A stretch of DNA of 64,000 nucleotides from Ilyonectria destructans (GCA_020740775.1 JAHEWK010000003.1:2418001-2482000); one strand, 5' to 3'; shown: positions 45,157-58,202, counted from the first letter of the stretch. Notes: a model not told the origin generated them from the sequence alone. Made by a program: numbers and translations.

Positions 45157-45727
45157 GTTGAAAATGTGTAGATTATTGTTACGCGAAACGACACGGATTA
45201 AGTAGTGTTGCGGGAACAACCAAATGACAAATGATATCAATTCATAAAAACTACACAATCTATTGAAATGAACCACCTTAAAGAATCGAAATATGGGAAA
45301 CAATTCAGCTCAATATTAGTACAGTCCAAACGACATGGAAGTCGGCTACAGGGTAACTAATGCTCGAGGGATGGCGTGGAACTTTTCCGCTGTACCCAGC
45401 GTCCAGACAACCAGTTTGCAAACAAACATGGAGGGACCATTGGCGAGGACGAGTGGGATACTGTTGAGTTGGTTTCTAAATGTACGAATATTAACGATCG
45501 GTTCAATTGAATTTCATATCTTGTTTCTGAGAATACAGCTCTTCTTTATGTTGTTCCGCGACAACCAGTGGAGCTCGGACAATTTTCCACCGACTTCACT
45601 CGTCGCTTCATTCACTCACTCGCTCATTGTCACACTCACCCGCAACGTCACTCATCATCACGCGCAGCCGCGCGCTCATTCCTCAACCGAGTGAACACCA
45701 CGCAGCACGCGCCGTTCACCGCCCACA
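45157..45727. other. Intergenic: thiolase 3' end to PCI gene leader
   Basis: AT-richer 3' flank and a C-rich leader; no supported feature. Confidence 0.5.
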
Positions 45728-47452
45728 ATGCCTCTCGTCATACAGTTCCTCTCGCAGATCCGCCAATACGTGCGGTCTCAGAACGGCGATGAACTGCGCT
45801 CCTGGCTGCAGGTCGAGCCCGGCTCGCCGCAGCAGTACCACAACCTCGCGGCCGAGCTGCGCTCCCAGTTCCGCCAGCAGGGGCTCGACAACATCATCGA
45901 CAAGTCTCTGCCCCAGGATGACGATGTCCCGGAGGGCCAGGCCACTGTTTGGCCCGGGTTTGTGGCCTTTATGAAGGACTACTTCGCGTTCTGGCGGGAC
46001 ATCGATTATGACGATTTGCTGCGCGCTCACCAGCTCCTCAGTGGCCTTGTCAAGTATGTCGTTTGCCATATCCATCTTCAACCCACGCCATACCATAGAA
46101 TCTACAAAGGGACAGACTTACTGACGCCGACCCAGCTCATGCGCCACGGCCTTTGCCCATCCAACGTACGGCGCCATGCTCCTCAAGACCAGCATGTCCC
46201 TCTCCGAGACGCTCGCCCGTTTCACCATGAGGCTCAACCGGCGGCCAGACTTGACGCGCCGCCTCCGCTCCGTCGACGAGGACAAGACCATCGCCGAGTC
46301 GTCGGCTGAAATCATCCAGAAGATCTTCACCACCTGCCTGACGGACCGCTCCAGTGGCCGCTACAGCAAGCCCGAGGGCAAGAAGATTGGCGTCTACATG
46401 TTTGCCAACCTCGTCCTCAAGCTCCTCTTTGCAGTACGGTTCCCATTAGCTAGATGTCGACTGTATGAAGACCGACTAATCGATTATAGTGCCGGAGGAC
46501 GCATCTCGCAAAGATGATATTCGTCAATATCTCTACTATATCTCCGCCGCTGGCCCTTTACCCAGCCGCCCAGCGCGTCACTTTCCTCTACTACCTCGGC
46601 CGCTTCAACTTCTCCAACAACCACTACCTTCGTGCTGCCCTTTGTTTACAAGAGGCCTACTTACAGACCCCCCGACAGCTCGTCTCCCACCGCACAAACA
46701 TTCTCACCTACCTCATTCCGTGCAACATCCTACTCGGTCGCTTCCCCTCGCAGACCCTCCTCCAGCGACCAGAGGCCCTGTCCCTCACCCCCATCTTCAT
46801 CCCTCTCTGCCAGGCCATCCGCTCTGGAAACTTCATCCAGTTCCAGCACCACCTTGCAACACATGAGACCTGGCTTTTCGAGAAAGGCCTACTGTTGACG
46901 CTTACCCACCGTTTGCGCCCACTTTTGTGGCGGTCTCTCAGTCGCAAGGCCTTCATATTAACTTATGTTCCCCCCACTGACGCCTCCTCTCGGAAAGCTG
47001 CCACCCTCGACCTCGCAGACCTTCAAACTGTCGCCGTCTACCTCCAGCGCCGCCTCGAGGGCTGGCTACCCTCCAACCCCAACGCTCTCGGCCGCCCACA
47101 GCACGTGAACCCACTCCTCATGAAAGCACTCGCCAACAATGCCCCAGATCCAGGGATGTCCACGCTGGCGCCTCCCCCCGGTGGCCCCAAAGGTCTGCGG
47201 CCCAACGAGGGCATGATCTGGGGCAACGCAGAGGTCACCCCGGAAGATGTCGAGATGATGGTGGCGACGCTGGTCCAACAGGGCTTCATGCATGGGTTCG
47301 TTGCCCATGGCCAGGGCCGCTTCGCCATTATCGGTGCCAAAGCCAAGGGGCCCGTGTTGGCGGGATGGCCCAACGTGTGGCAGACGATCCGCGAAAGGCG
47401 GTACGAGGAGGACTTTGACCCGGAGGAGGTTGTTGGTTGGGTTAAGGAATAG
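45728..47452 (+). CDS. PCI-domain protein, CSN12/Thp1 (PCID2)-like
   Basis: Exons 45728-46053, 46136-46433, 46490-47452; 528 aa. The fold is an all-helical TPR-like front half followed by a PCI winged-helix domain at about 290-460. Diagnostic family stretches are PAAQRVTFLYYLGRFNFSNN and RAALCLQEAYLQTP, which occur in CSN12/Thp1/PCID2 proteins. These proteins act in the TREX-2 mRNA export complex or, for Csn12, with the COP9 signalosome. Which of the two complexes this protein joins cannot be told from sequence alone. A proline/glycine insertion lies between the winged helix and the C-terminal tail (about 415-440). Confidence 0.9.
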
Positions 47453-48333
47453 AAGGGGTCAGGATGGAACTCGGCAATGGGATCCGTGCTGTAACTTTTA
47501 GGATAGATCGGAAAACAAATACATGATACCCAGGAGATAACACATCACATGCATGTCTTGGAAACGTCACGCGAGTAGAGAGGCACAACGGCTGTCTGAA
47601 GCAAAATGACTTGGCTTGATCTTCCACATTCCTTTTGTCCGTGGTTCCATGTAGGAACATGATTTCATAAATAAACATGTCTGATCATCTCTTTTCTGCT
47701 CAGAATAAAAAGCAAAAAAAGGTCCGTAAAGGACCCGAGATGACCCAGAAGGTCATCCCATGCAACGAATCTGTCTGTTCCAACCACATCCTCCTCTTCT
47801 CCGACACAAAACTAATTCCGACACATGCATCATCAAAAAAACAAATCCCATCAAAATCCGGAAGTATCGCTGCTCATTTCGCTTTTCCTCCAAGATTCGA
47901 AACCTCCAATGCTGTGTAAAAGGGTATATCGACCATGAAACGAAGCGTAGAATATATAATAATGCCCAAGGGCCGTGAGATTCTCGTGGTTAAAGATTCT
48001 TCGATATGAATCAGAAGATGTCCAAATGGGCATCCGTCAGTCCTGATTGCTACTACAGTCGGAGACCGAAGCATAGACGCATTAGGGGTTTAAGGTAATA
48101 AACACTATCGCCGATAGGGTGGTTGGCTTGGTAATATATGTAAAAAAATGAATAGTGAAAATATAGCCTCATATAAAAGACCGATTTGGAAAATAGGAGC
48201 CGGAGAAGAGAAGAATGCCAGCTGCCAGGATGGGCGGCGAGAACGGTGGCTGAGGGGGGCCGCGAATAGGGTGAAGAACTAGCAGGCTGACTGAGAACGA
48301 AGCGAATATATGCTGTTCAGCTAGTTTCTTCGT
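47453..48333. other. Convergent 3' region, PCI gene and SUN gene
   Basis: AT-rich stretch (about 47,660-48,180) typical of 3' UTR or terminator DNA between facing genes. No gene is supported. Confidence 0.5.
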
Positions 48334-49947
48334 TTAGAAGAAGCAAGCAGCGGCGATGAAAGCCACGACGAAGCTGGCGACGGCGGCGCTGCCCTGATGA
48401 CGGATAGCCTCGCCCTCCTTGGAGGTCGTGGGGGCAGCCTGGGAACCAGAGTCGGAGTCGGCGGTGGCCGAGGGCTTATCGGTGATGGTCTCATCAGCCT
48501 CAGAAGTGGTGGTGCCGTTCTCGTGGAAGATACCCGGGTTGACAGTGGGGTGGGACTTGGTGGTATAATCCGCCTTGGTCTTGGTGGCCTTCCTGGTGAA
48601 GTGCGTGGTCGAAGCTTCAGTCGTGCTCGTGGTCTCCTCCTCGGTCGAAGTGGGGGTGGCAGCGGTCGAGGTTGTGGGCTCCTCGCTGGTAGTTGGCTCC
48701 TCGGTAGTCGAGGTTGTTGGCTCCTCGCTGGTAGTTGGCTCTTCACTAGTAGTAGTGGGCTCGGCTGAGGTAGTCTCAGGGGCCTCAGTGGTGGACTCGG
48801 CCTCAGTCGAGGTTTCGGATTCGGTTTCCTTGTCGTCAGAATCGTCGCTAGAATCGTCGGTGCTTGAGATTGAGCTGGAACCGACACTGAAGGCGACAAT
48901 CTGCGCGGTGCTGCCCTTGGAGACAGTGACGACACAGAAGGATGCGCCACCAGCACCGACGGCGCTCTCGGAACTCTGAACTGCACCTTCGCCATCTGAG
49001 GGATCAATCTTGCAGGGCAGGCCGTTGCAGCCACCGTCGGGGCACTTGATCTCGATTCCAAAGTCAGGCAGCGTGCCCTTCAGGGCCGAATCCTCCCAGA
49101 TGGGGTTCCATCCGACCTTGACAAAGGTCTCGCCGCTAGAATCGGTGTTGGCACCGGCAACGTACGGGCTCCAGTTACCAATGGGCTTGCTCTCGGAGCC
49201 CCAGATGCAGCCCTCTTCTCCGACACCAGGACCATTAATGTAGAAGCTGATTGACAGTTAGACTCATCGACTTTGAATCATCGCGCTTTAAGTTTGAGTC
49301 ACTTACTGAGCAGCGGTAGAGCACCAGTATGAATCGTCGGGAACGGCGATGGTGGCGGTGCCAGTGACAAGAGTAGGAATGAGCATGGCCTCGTTGCCAG
49401 GCAGGACGGTCTGGCACCAGGACATCTGAGAACCACACTTGTTGACGGCTTGGATGGATCCGGTTCCCTCGACACAGTTGGGCTGGTCGTCGAAGGGCTT
49501 CTCAATCTCACCGTCATCGTTGCAGTACAAGCCGCCGTTCTGAGAGACGAGTCAGTTAGGGTAATCGAACAAGGCGATCAAAAGCCAACCTACCATTGAT
49601 GAGGGATAGACGTAGGTGGAATCGGGCTCCCACTGAGCCATAACCATGCCGGGCTTGCAGGCGAAAGGGCAGTAGCTGCCGGGAGTGCACTCCTGATCAG
49701 GGCTCATGGCCCAGCCAGCGTTCTTCTCGTCGGGGGTGACAGCGACCATGTTGGAGTCATCGGTAGGGAACTGGCATTTTCCTCCACGCTTCTGGACGAT
49801 GGGCAGCTCGAAGAACGAGGCTGATTCGGGTAGAGGTCGCACATGGTCATGATCGCGACCGTGATGGCGATGAGCCTTGGCGTTGACAGAGGGGACGGCC
49901 AGCAGCACGACCGCCGCAAGGGCAGTCGGGAGGGTCGTGAACTTCAT
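48334..49947 (-). CDS. SUN-family cell wall protein with Ser/Thr-rich tail and GPI-type C-terminus
   Basis: Secreted protein of the fungal SUN family (Sim1/Uth1/Nca3/Sun4), linked to wall remodelling and septation. Minus-strand exons 49947-49594, 49539-49307, 49246-48334; 499 aa. A signal peptide spans residues 1-23, followed by a His-rich stretch (about 26-36). The Cys-rich SUN domain (about 55-300) includes the C-x5-C-x3-C pattern (CTPGSYCPFAC), QMSWCQTVLPGNEAM and EEGCIWGSESKPIGNWSPYVAG. A Thr/Ser/Glu-rich tail with TTSEEP repeats (about 330-425) is probably O-glycosylated. The final hydrophobic segment without charged residues (SFVVAFIAAACFF) fits a GPI-anchor signal. Classic yeast SUN proteins lack such an anchor. 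Confidence 0.93.
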
Positions 49948-52218
49948 TGGGGGTTTCGTCGAAAAATGAGCGTCGGGGCACTTGCGAAAGATCCAAGCGC
50001 GGTTGTTCTGAATGAGAGATATTCCTCCACGCGTGTCGCGAACTGGGGGAGGACTTGGTCCGAGGTGAATGAGCGGATGTCCCGTCGAGCAAGTGAATGA
50101 GTGCGAAGCCGACGAGGCGAAAGCGAGGGAGTCGTGGACCAGCAGCACGAGCAGTATTTACGGAGACAAGAGAAACAAGATGAAAAAGAGCGACGGGGTC
50201 GGGGAAACAAGTCAACAATGAGATCGACAGTGGCAGCAGGAGACGGACAGCGCGAGGGCAGATGGGATGGGCCCCAGGAAATGAGAGTCGAGCAGCGCCG
50301 CGGGACCAGCACCAAACCAGAACCACGCGCAACACCACCAGCGGCGGCTGGAGATTGACCCATGAGGCTACGGCCCTCTCGCCTCCCGCCGGTGGCCCCA
50401 GGAAGCTACCCCGTGGCCCTCTTGGGTTTCGTCTGGCGGGCCCCTGGTCTTGCGTTGGCCTGCTCTGGCCTACTCTGGCCTGCGCTGCCCTGCTCTGCGT
50501 CGGTTCTGGTCCGTCCTGGCCCGCCCTGCCCCGTGAAGCCCGGTTCGATTGTGGAGCAGTCTCTCGGCGACGGGGGCCGGGGTAATGAGACGCTGCCCAA
50601 TGAGACAGGCACCTCATCTCCTGCTGGCCGTGCGCAGCCAATCCTGTCGTGGCTGGGCCCCGTTGCGTCAGGGGGTTCATCCTCGTCGCAGATTAGACCT
50701 CACCACGTCGATGAGTCCACGGTTCAATGCATTGGTATTGTTCATCAAGGCCTCCTTGCCTCCTTGCCCTCCCTGGGCTGCCCATCCGCAATGAGACAGC
50801 GACCGAGCGGACAATAGCCGGATCAGGGAAGTCATTGTCGGCCGAACATGCATGCCCTGCCAGTGTCCATAGTATAAGGAATAAGCCCCAATCGGTTGTG
50901 TGATGAGGTGCGAGGCGAGGCGTCTCGTCTTCTCTCTGCCTTTGCTGTGCCGCACATATGATCTTGTTCCTGGCAGACCCTGGGAGTTGGCATCTGTCCG
51001 GTGCCTGAATGTGCCTGACTGTGCATGCGTGTTCCTGAGTCTTCCTGAGTCGGGTCTGGTGCGTCTGCCCCTCACGCGCTCTCTGTGGCTTGGTTGGGGG
51101 AGGGGACAAGATTATGGCATCACATTGGCTGGTGGGCAGCGAGGTTAAAATGACCCTGGTCGAGTGACCGACTGGGCGAATTGTCGGATAGCTGTTCCTG
51201 GGCCAATGCGGGAGGTGATGCCCGCCCAGTCTTAGCGGCGCGGCCACGCGAAGTCACCATCCAGCTTTCGCCGAGTGCCACAACTGACTGCGGAGGCGAG
51301 AGGAAAACGACCCCTTTACCGAATCACGATGGGGCCTGGCAGATGGGCCAGCCATGGAGCCGGTTGGTGGGCAATGGTCAATGGCAAGGCGACGATGGAG
51401 ACGATGGAGACCGAGGCCCTGAAACGCAGCCTTGCTCGGTTCCTTGCGTGATACGCTGTCCCACTCACTATGTTCCCACAGTGTTCTAGACCTAGACGCG
51501 CATGTTCGCCCGCATGTCTCGATGACTTCATTGAGTTGAGTTGAGGACCAGGCTTTAGTCCTTGTCCGTGACGGGTTTCTGATTGTTGCGACCTTGCCGT
51601 CCTGCATTCTGCCTCCCCAGTCGTTCATCTAGCGGCTTGAAGATTGCAGAGACGGCCTGGACGGTGATGACTTCATACGTTAAACGAACTGACTTGCCTT
51701 GTTAGGCTGGTCGTTAGGCTTCTCGTTTGGCTTTGATTGCAATGGGCGGAATCTGGGCAAGCGGGCAGACTTTTGACGTTGGTGGCTGCGCCAACGCGTG
51801 CGAGGTGGGTTCAAGCTGAGGTGAGCCGGTGCTTGGCTCCGCTCTCGACAACGCTTCCGTGCCAGGAGCGTCGATCAGGCGAGCGCGTCAGGTGATGAAG
51901 AGGAATGGGAAAACAAGACTGCAAATGAAAAGCATTGTTGGGACGGCACGTGTTGCATGGTCATTACATCCTAGAAGACTGATGAATGGCTCCCGTCCTG
52001 AAGCTGTCGTGTCGCGTGGGTGGTGGGTTCATGTCAGTGCAGCCAGAGCGTCAGGAGCCCTAGACCTTCTGAAGAGGACGTGATTGTGATGCCCTGTCGC
52101 GTCAGCAGAGCCCTGCTCGCCTTGGACACGCCGTTGAGTGATCTGCATCCATGCATCCACGCATCCAAGTGTTGAGCGAAATAAAAGAAACACGTGTGTA
52201 CTGCGTAGTACTTGGAAT

Positions 52219-52258
52219 GAAAGAAAGAAACAAAGAAAGAAAGAAAGAAGAAAGAAAC
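52219..52258 (+). repeat. (GAAA)n simple repeat
   Basis: Purine-only tract of GAAA units with a few interruptions, in the 4.1-kb gene-poor region. Confidence 0.85.
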
Positions 52259-53544
52259 GACAAGCAAGCCACAGACGAAGGTGGTACCTTGCCATGTCTT
52301 GGACAAAGACGTGGAGTGAGATTCGCGACCGGTAGTGGCGCACGGGACGCTGTGGAGAGACGGCCAAGCCCAAGGAATCGAGTCCATCGATCTCGGAATC
52401 GAGGGGCAGCTGGAGCCTGGAAGCGGCCTGTCACTATTTGCTCGCTTGCCGAGATGAACCGAGGGCACACTTCCCACGATGTCGATTTCTGAGGTGAGAT
52501 GGATAATTCTTTGACGAGTGGTGCTGATGCAATTTAACCTTAACGTTGATGTGAGATCGACAGTGCTCTTTGTTGATTGGTGATGCATTGAAACGGCGGT
52601 GATTGTCTTACTCGCTGCAATATGGAGGCGTCCAGTCGCTGTGTCTTGACAACTAGCACAGCGAACTAGGTGATCCTTCTGTTTGCCGATGGATCACTTC
52701 CATGCCGTTCCTCCTCTCGAGGACTGGCCTGCCTCTCACACGGGCAGCAGTAGTGCAACAGATGAGTGCTGAGTGAGGCCCAGTGTAACTCTACAATAAG
52801 TGCTGACAACGACCATCTCCCGCCATCTTCACCGCTTGGATCCTGACGCTGACGGAGACGACATCCATCGGCACGCATGGACCTTATCCCGGATGGAGTC
52901 CAGAGCAGCATCATCGGATGGTATCGAAACGAAACGCCGGGAAACATGTGTGGATGAAGAATGGGGAAATCTTGCATGAGGTTGCAGATGATGGATGGCT
53001 TCGCTGGGCCGTGGCGGGCCCTCGCTGTAAATTTAGGGTCCAACACAGGGTGCATGCTGGTTTGGCGCCGTGCAGTGCTGCGTTGGCCGCTGCACCGAAG
53101 CTCCCGCCCGCTTCCCGCCCGGATCAGCGTGCCTCCGTGGGGCGCTGCTGCCCGCTTAGCAGTTCCAATCCATCCGTGGCACAGCTCCTTCGCTGGTTGG
53201 TGCTGATGCTGTGGCTGCCGGTTTGCTGACGGTCGCCCAGAAAAAAAGCCGCTGTGCGCTGTTACTCGTTAGGGCGTCGGCCGCCATTGTTGGGTCTCCA
53301 CGGCTCCCACGGCTCCCACGGCTCGTCGCTTAGCGCTTGCCGAACATCCCCGCGCGCCGTTATTTTTAGGCGCACGCACTCAAGATTCCAAAAAGAACTG
53401 CAGCCACAGGCGGCCATAGGCGCTGCGGCCACTCACCAGCCTTCCAGCGACTGCTGCACAGCCCGCATCTGCCATGTTGGTGAGGGTCACCTATACTGGG
53501 CCACCCATGCCACAGCCGCCACACCACTACTACCACGACAACTA

Positions 53545-53579
53545 ACACACACAAACACACACAAACACACAAAGACACC
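53545..53579 (+). repeat. (CA)n-type microsatellite
   Basis: Tandem ACACACAA-type units in the gene-poor region upstream of the spherulin gene. Confidence 0.85.
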
Positions 53580-53916
53580 AGAAACTCCTACAGAAGGATG
53601 ATTGAATGCGGGTCCCCTTGGCAGCACGTCCTGCGAATGCGTGAGCGCCCCGCCGGCCGGGATGGTGACCACGGAAGTCTGACATGCCGGACGCCAGCCC
53701 ATCATCCATGTGCCGGCGGAGTATCTTTGGCATCACACAACATTGACTGTCAGATTCTTACTCACTAGGGCCTTGTTGTAATTGGAATGAACTCTGGCTT
53801 GCCGACATCCCGGCTGTTGGGCTGGGGGCGGGACGATCATGTATAAGAAGATGGCCTCGTTCCGTCATTGAAACGAAACATCATCGCACAGCAACACATC
53901 ACAACAACCACTACTA

Positions 53917-53952
53917 CACACCCATACACCCATACACCCATACACTCATACA
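53917..53952 (+). repeat. CATACACC repeat in spherulin leader
   Basis: Three to four units of CATACACC lie about 140-170 bp before the spherulin ATG, probably within its 5' UTR, which is C/A/T-rich and G-poor. Confidence 0.8.
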
Positions 53953-54088
53953 ACTCTAGCTTCTTCAAACTCTTCAATAGCTACTTTATACTTTTGCATC
54001 TACATCCGCATCTTCGTCTACACTTCACTCCAACCTTCTCCCCAACCTTCTCCATCTTCTACACTTCATCACCACAATCATCTTCACA

Positions 54089-54931
54089 ATGCAGTTTTCC
54101 GCCGCTACCATTTCTGCCATCCTGGCCTTCACCTCTTTCGCCTCTGCGGCTCCTTCCCGGCGAGGCGGTTACCCCCAAGAGCTCAGCATGACTGCTCAGC
54201 TTCAGCTCGCTGATACGTACGTGCAAGCACTCCCTTCTTGGTTTATTCGAGACATCAACTAACACCCTCTCCAGTGCCGTCGACCGCTTCGCGCTTCTCA
54301 AGGATGATCAGTTCGTCTTCGACTTCAATGCCGAGCAGCCTAACCCCGGAAAGGGCGGCCAAATCGTTGCTGCCAACCGCAAGACTTTCCCTGCTCTTGT
54401 TGGCACCGGCTCTGGCATGGCCTTCGGCCGCGTTGATGGTGAGATTCCTTATTCTTTGTCTCCCTCTATCTACTACAGAGACTAACAAGCTTCCTCCTTA
54501 CAGCCTGTGGAATGAACACCCTCCACGTCCATCCCCGCTCTGCCGAGCTCCAGATCGTCACCTCAGGCCGTCTCATCACCGAGATGGTTCCTGAGAACGG
54601 TGTCAACAACGAGGATGGCACCCGCCGCGTTATCCGCACCGAGCTTGGCCCCAACATGATGACTCCCTTCTACCAGGGCTCCGTCCACACCCAGTTCAAC
54701 CCTGACTGCCACCCTGCCACCTTTGTTGCTGCCTTTGCTGCTGAGGACTTCGGTACTGGTCAGGTTCAGGATGAGACCTTCGCTCTTAGCGACGATGTTA
54801 TTGCCGCCACCTTTGGTCAGAGCATCGCCGGCGCGGACATTGACCTCGTTCGCCAGGCCATCCCCAAGAGCATTGCCCTGGGCGTCGACGAGTGCCTCCA
54901 GAAGTGCGGCATTCCGAAGCGTGCTATCTAA
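54089..54931 (+). CDS. Secreted spherulin-1/germin-like cupin
   Basis: Exons 54089-54216, 54275-54438, 54504-54931; 239 aa. A signal peptide covers residues 1-20 (cleavage near ASA-AP). One cupin barrel has the metal motif H-x-H-P-x4-E (LHVHPRSAELQIV) and the second-half motif with GSVHTQFNPDCHPATF. Two further cysteines are near the C-terminus (DECLQKCGI). Spherulin-1 proteins accumulate in encysting slime moulds, and fungal relatives are common secreted or wall-associated proteins. An enzymatic activity cannot be assigned. The gene sits alone next to a long upstream gap, suggesting large regulatory DNA. Confidence 0.9.
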
Positions 54932-55577
54932 GATGGTCTAATGATCCGCCCCTTTTCTTCCCTTCTTTGATCTGCATCGCATCCCGACGCTGGGATATGC
55001 ACACACCATAGTTTAGCGTTGGACAAACACATCCTCCCGCACCTAATGACTGGGGGTGGCTTGTCTTTCCCGTGTATATAGTTCTGTTTTTGGTATTTTG
55101 GGTTTCTTGCTCTTTTTTGGAATTTTGGAATTTGGTGTAATACCAACATTTGGACATAACATGTACATAGTATTTAGATATTTATAGATTCGGCTCCTCT
55201 CATCTTTGTAATGGCTCCTTCGCATGCATGTCAGCTTGCATCAGTGTCTTGATTGGTTACAACCTCAACAAAGCAGCCTGGCGCTACCAAAATAGGTCTG
55301 CATTTAGCCTGATGGGGTTTGGATTCCTTCTTTGACATGCCATATGCATATTTTGTTTCAATAAAGAGGAGGTTATGTTTGGGGTCGAAAACAACGTCCC
55401 CCGCCTTTTGACCAAGTTTGGATGTATTCATCTCTCATAATCGTGATGTTTTGACAATCCAATTTCAACCGTCATCATACACTTCTAGACACATTGTCTA
55501 ATGTGTTGTTTCATTTTACATAGACATAGCAGATGCACTGCTGATCTGTTCCCATGATGTCTTCAAAAGCCAAGCGC
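54932..55577. other. Convergent 3' region, spherulin and MEF2
   Basis: T-rich 3' flank DNA, with T/G runs at about 55,080-55,150. No supported gene. Confidence 0.5.
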
Positions 55578-58202
55578 TCATAGCCCCTTCTCTCGGTGGC
55601 CTACCACCTTGGCAAACGAGTCAAACGACATCGTCATTGAATGTCGGCCTGCTGTTTTACTACGCAGGTGGTTATCGTAGTCTAGCATCTCCTTGTACGG
55701 TACCTTGGCCACAATCTCCACCATCCGAGCCGTTGACTTTTTGCCGCGCAACGATGTCACCGAATCATATGGGTCGGGTGGGGTGTATATTTTGGTAACA
55801 TCGATATGGTCGTCGCCAGTCGACTCGGCAGACCTGTCGTTGACCTCCAGGACCTGCCCACCAGCTCCCGCGGTCACGTCGTGTTGGACAGTTCCGGCTG
55901 TGACCTCTGGGCATGTGATGTGAGCGAGCATGATGGGCTCGAGAATGCTGATCTGCTCTCTTTCGAACGCATCCCTGAGAGCAGCCTGCACTGCTGTCCT
56001 GGCAACACTGCTGAAGTGTCCTCCAGTGGGAGTTTCACAAGCGCCCGGTGATGTGTCTAGTGTGATGGTAACAAGGCATCCATGGATCGGTGCAGCTCGT
56101 CGTGGACCCCTGGCCAAACCAGCGATGGCTCCGTTAAGGAGTTGGTGCTCGGCATCGTCTACATCAAAAGACAACGAGTTCGAGTCCCCTGGTAGAGGGA
56201 CGGAGATGTGATAGACGTTACCGTCCCTCTCGATGCTGGAACCGAGCAGCGCCTCGCGGTCGTGTTCCTGGAGAGGCTCTAGCGTGACGGTACAAGACGC
56301 CTTTCCAGGTTTGCCGGCAATCGGGCGGTCGAACACGGTGTGCTGGGGTCGAGTAGCTATTGTGACACACTCCTTGTAGTCGACCTCGATGGGTCCAAAA
56401 TCGGCGTCAATCTTGTACTTCTGTCTCATGCTGTACAGCGACACATCTAAATGGAGCTTACCCATTCCCTGGATGGTAAACTGCTCGGTCTTGGGGTTTC
56501 GGCTCCATCTGAGACTGGGATCTTCACGGCTAGTATTCTCCAGCGCGGTCTGGAGCTGCTGGGCAGCGACGTTTCCGTATGGTTCAACCTGTAGAAATGC
56601 AACTGGTGGGGGGATCTCCGGTGGCCGGATTTGTACGTGCCGGAATCCTTCAGGAACAGGCTTACCACCCACAGTAGTAATGAGGGTATCCCCAGTTCGA
56701 GCCTTCTTGAGACCCCTCAGCGCTCCAATCTGACCCACCGAGAGCTCTGGAATATCCTGTGTTTTGGATGCAGAAATCTGAAGAATGCCCATCGGCCGCT
56801 CGTTTATCAACATGTTGGTGTTGAAGCTCGAGGCATTCCTAGACATTGTGCCGTGATAGACCCGCACATAGCTGATGACGCCTTCCTTGGGGTGGTTGAA
56901 CACCTTGAACACGGAAGCGATAGATGCGATCTTAGACTTGCCCGCCTTATTGCCGGCTAGTAAATCATCAAGGCGTTGCTTTGTCGAGCCGACTCGCACC
57001 TCTGCTGAGGGACGTTCCTCAGGGCTTGGTAAATAGTCGTTGACGGCATCCATCAGTGGCTCAACACCAATGTGGCGAAAGCTGGATCCCGCAAACACGG
57101 GAATAACTTGACCGTTGCCGCTCCTGATAGCTCTTCGGATGGCTTGCTTGATGAGGGACCCATCGATATTTTGGTTCTCCTCGAGGAATTCGTCCATAAT
57201 GGCGTCGTCGAAATCTGCCAGGCCCTCAACTAACGCCTGTCGCGCCCGCTCAATTTCAGGCAGAAGGTCTTGGTTCGAGCTGGAAAGCTTCTTCTGGAGC
57301 TCAGGGAAGTCATATCGGGTCTTTTCGCGCTCCGATTTCCACCGATATCCCACTCGATCAACCACATCGATGACGCCGACAAAGTCCTCCTTCTCCCACC
57401 AGGGGATCTGGCAAACAAGGGGCCACCCCTTGAGCCTTGTCCCAATTTCGAGGACAGCCTTCTTAAACGATGCGCCCTCACGGTCAAGTTTGTTGCAGTA
57501 CACTATTCTGGGAACCTTGAATTCGTGTGCCGAGGCCCATACTCGTTCGGTGTGGGCTTCGACGCCTTTGACCGAATCAATGATACATACAGCGCCATCT
57601 AGAATTGGCAGGCATCGGTCGACCTCGAAACGGAAGTCTTGATGGCCGGGCGTGTCAATTAGATTGATGGTTTTCGACTGAGTTCTAGGCGGGAGATTCT
57701 GGGGGCGAGGCCAATTGAAGGTGATGGCCGCGGACTGAATGGTGATTCCTCGTTCCCGTTCCAGTTCGAGGAAGTCAGTGACGGTGTTGCCAGAATCGAC
57801 GTCTGATTAAGTTAGCGAGTTCATTCTCACTGTGCGTGAGATGTAGATAAAGAGACAATAGAGTAGTGAGGTAGAAGATGGCGCTGTCTATGAGATTGGA
57901 CTTGACATACCTCCCACCCGTTGAGTGACACCACTATAGTACAACATGCGCTCCGTCGTAGTAGTTTTGCCCTGATAGCACCTGTGAGTTTTAATTCTTC
58001 ATAGAAGATGCATGTGGAGACATACAGCATCCACGTGGGCAATGATACCGATGTTGCGGATATTCTGAAGCTGAACCTCCGCGTGGCTATGCATCGCTCG
58101 TCGGAACTCGCTATTCCGCTGTAAGCTTCGCCATTGGCGTGCGAGACAGCGGCCCGAGCCTTGCGCAGCCGGACCGCGACGGAGAAGCGAGAGAAGAAGC
58201 AT
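55578..58202 (-). CDS. MEF2: Mitochondrial elongation factor G2 (ribosome-releasing factor 2)
   Basis: GTPase that splits mitochondrial ribosomes after termination, with the recycling factor RRF1. Minus-strand exons 58202-58026, 57971-57911, 57802-55578; 820 aa. An Arg-rich N-terminus (about 1-45) fits a mitochondrial presequence. G1 AHVDAGKTTTTERML begins at residue 55 and is rebuilt across intron 1. G2 RERGITI, G3 DTPGHQDF and G4 YCNKLD follow, then EF-G domains II-V ending VVGHREKGL. The EF-G2 type is favoured over EF-G1 by overall pattern, but this is an inference. The frame upstream of 58202 has only a GTG, so this ATG is the likely start. Confidence 0.93.

Larger units (their letters stand above)
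49948..54088. other. 4.1-kb gene-poor region
   Basis: The longest gap in the window, flanked by promoters of the SUN gene (-) and the spherulin gene (+). It holds a GAAA tract (52219-52258), a CA tract (53545-53579), imperfect CTGGCCT-type repeats at 50,452-50,530 and a triplicated CTCCCACGG at about 53,302-53,324. Open frames of up to 277 codons are composition artefacts rich in R, P, S and G. I see no transposase, tRNA or rRNA. Confidence 0.55.

Noticed and set aside
48321..49061. 246-codon minus-strand frame rich in P, R and S
   Set aside because: Frame-shifted shadow of the SUN gene Thr/Ser/Glu tail; the real phase is proven by the conserved SUN domain and exon joins.
49847..50680. 277-codon minus-strand frame upstream of the SUN gene
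   Set aside because: It overlaps SUN exon 1 in another phase and is dominated by R, P, G and S from repetitive DNA.
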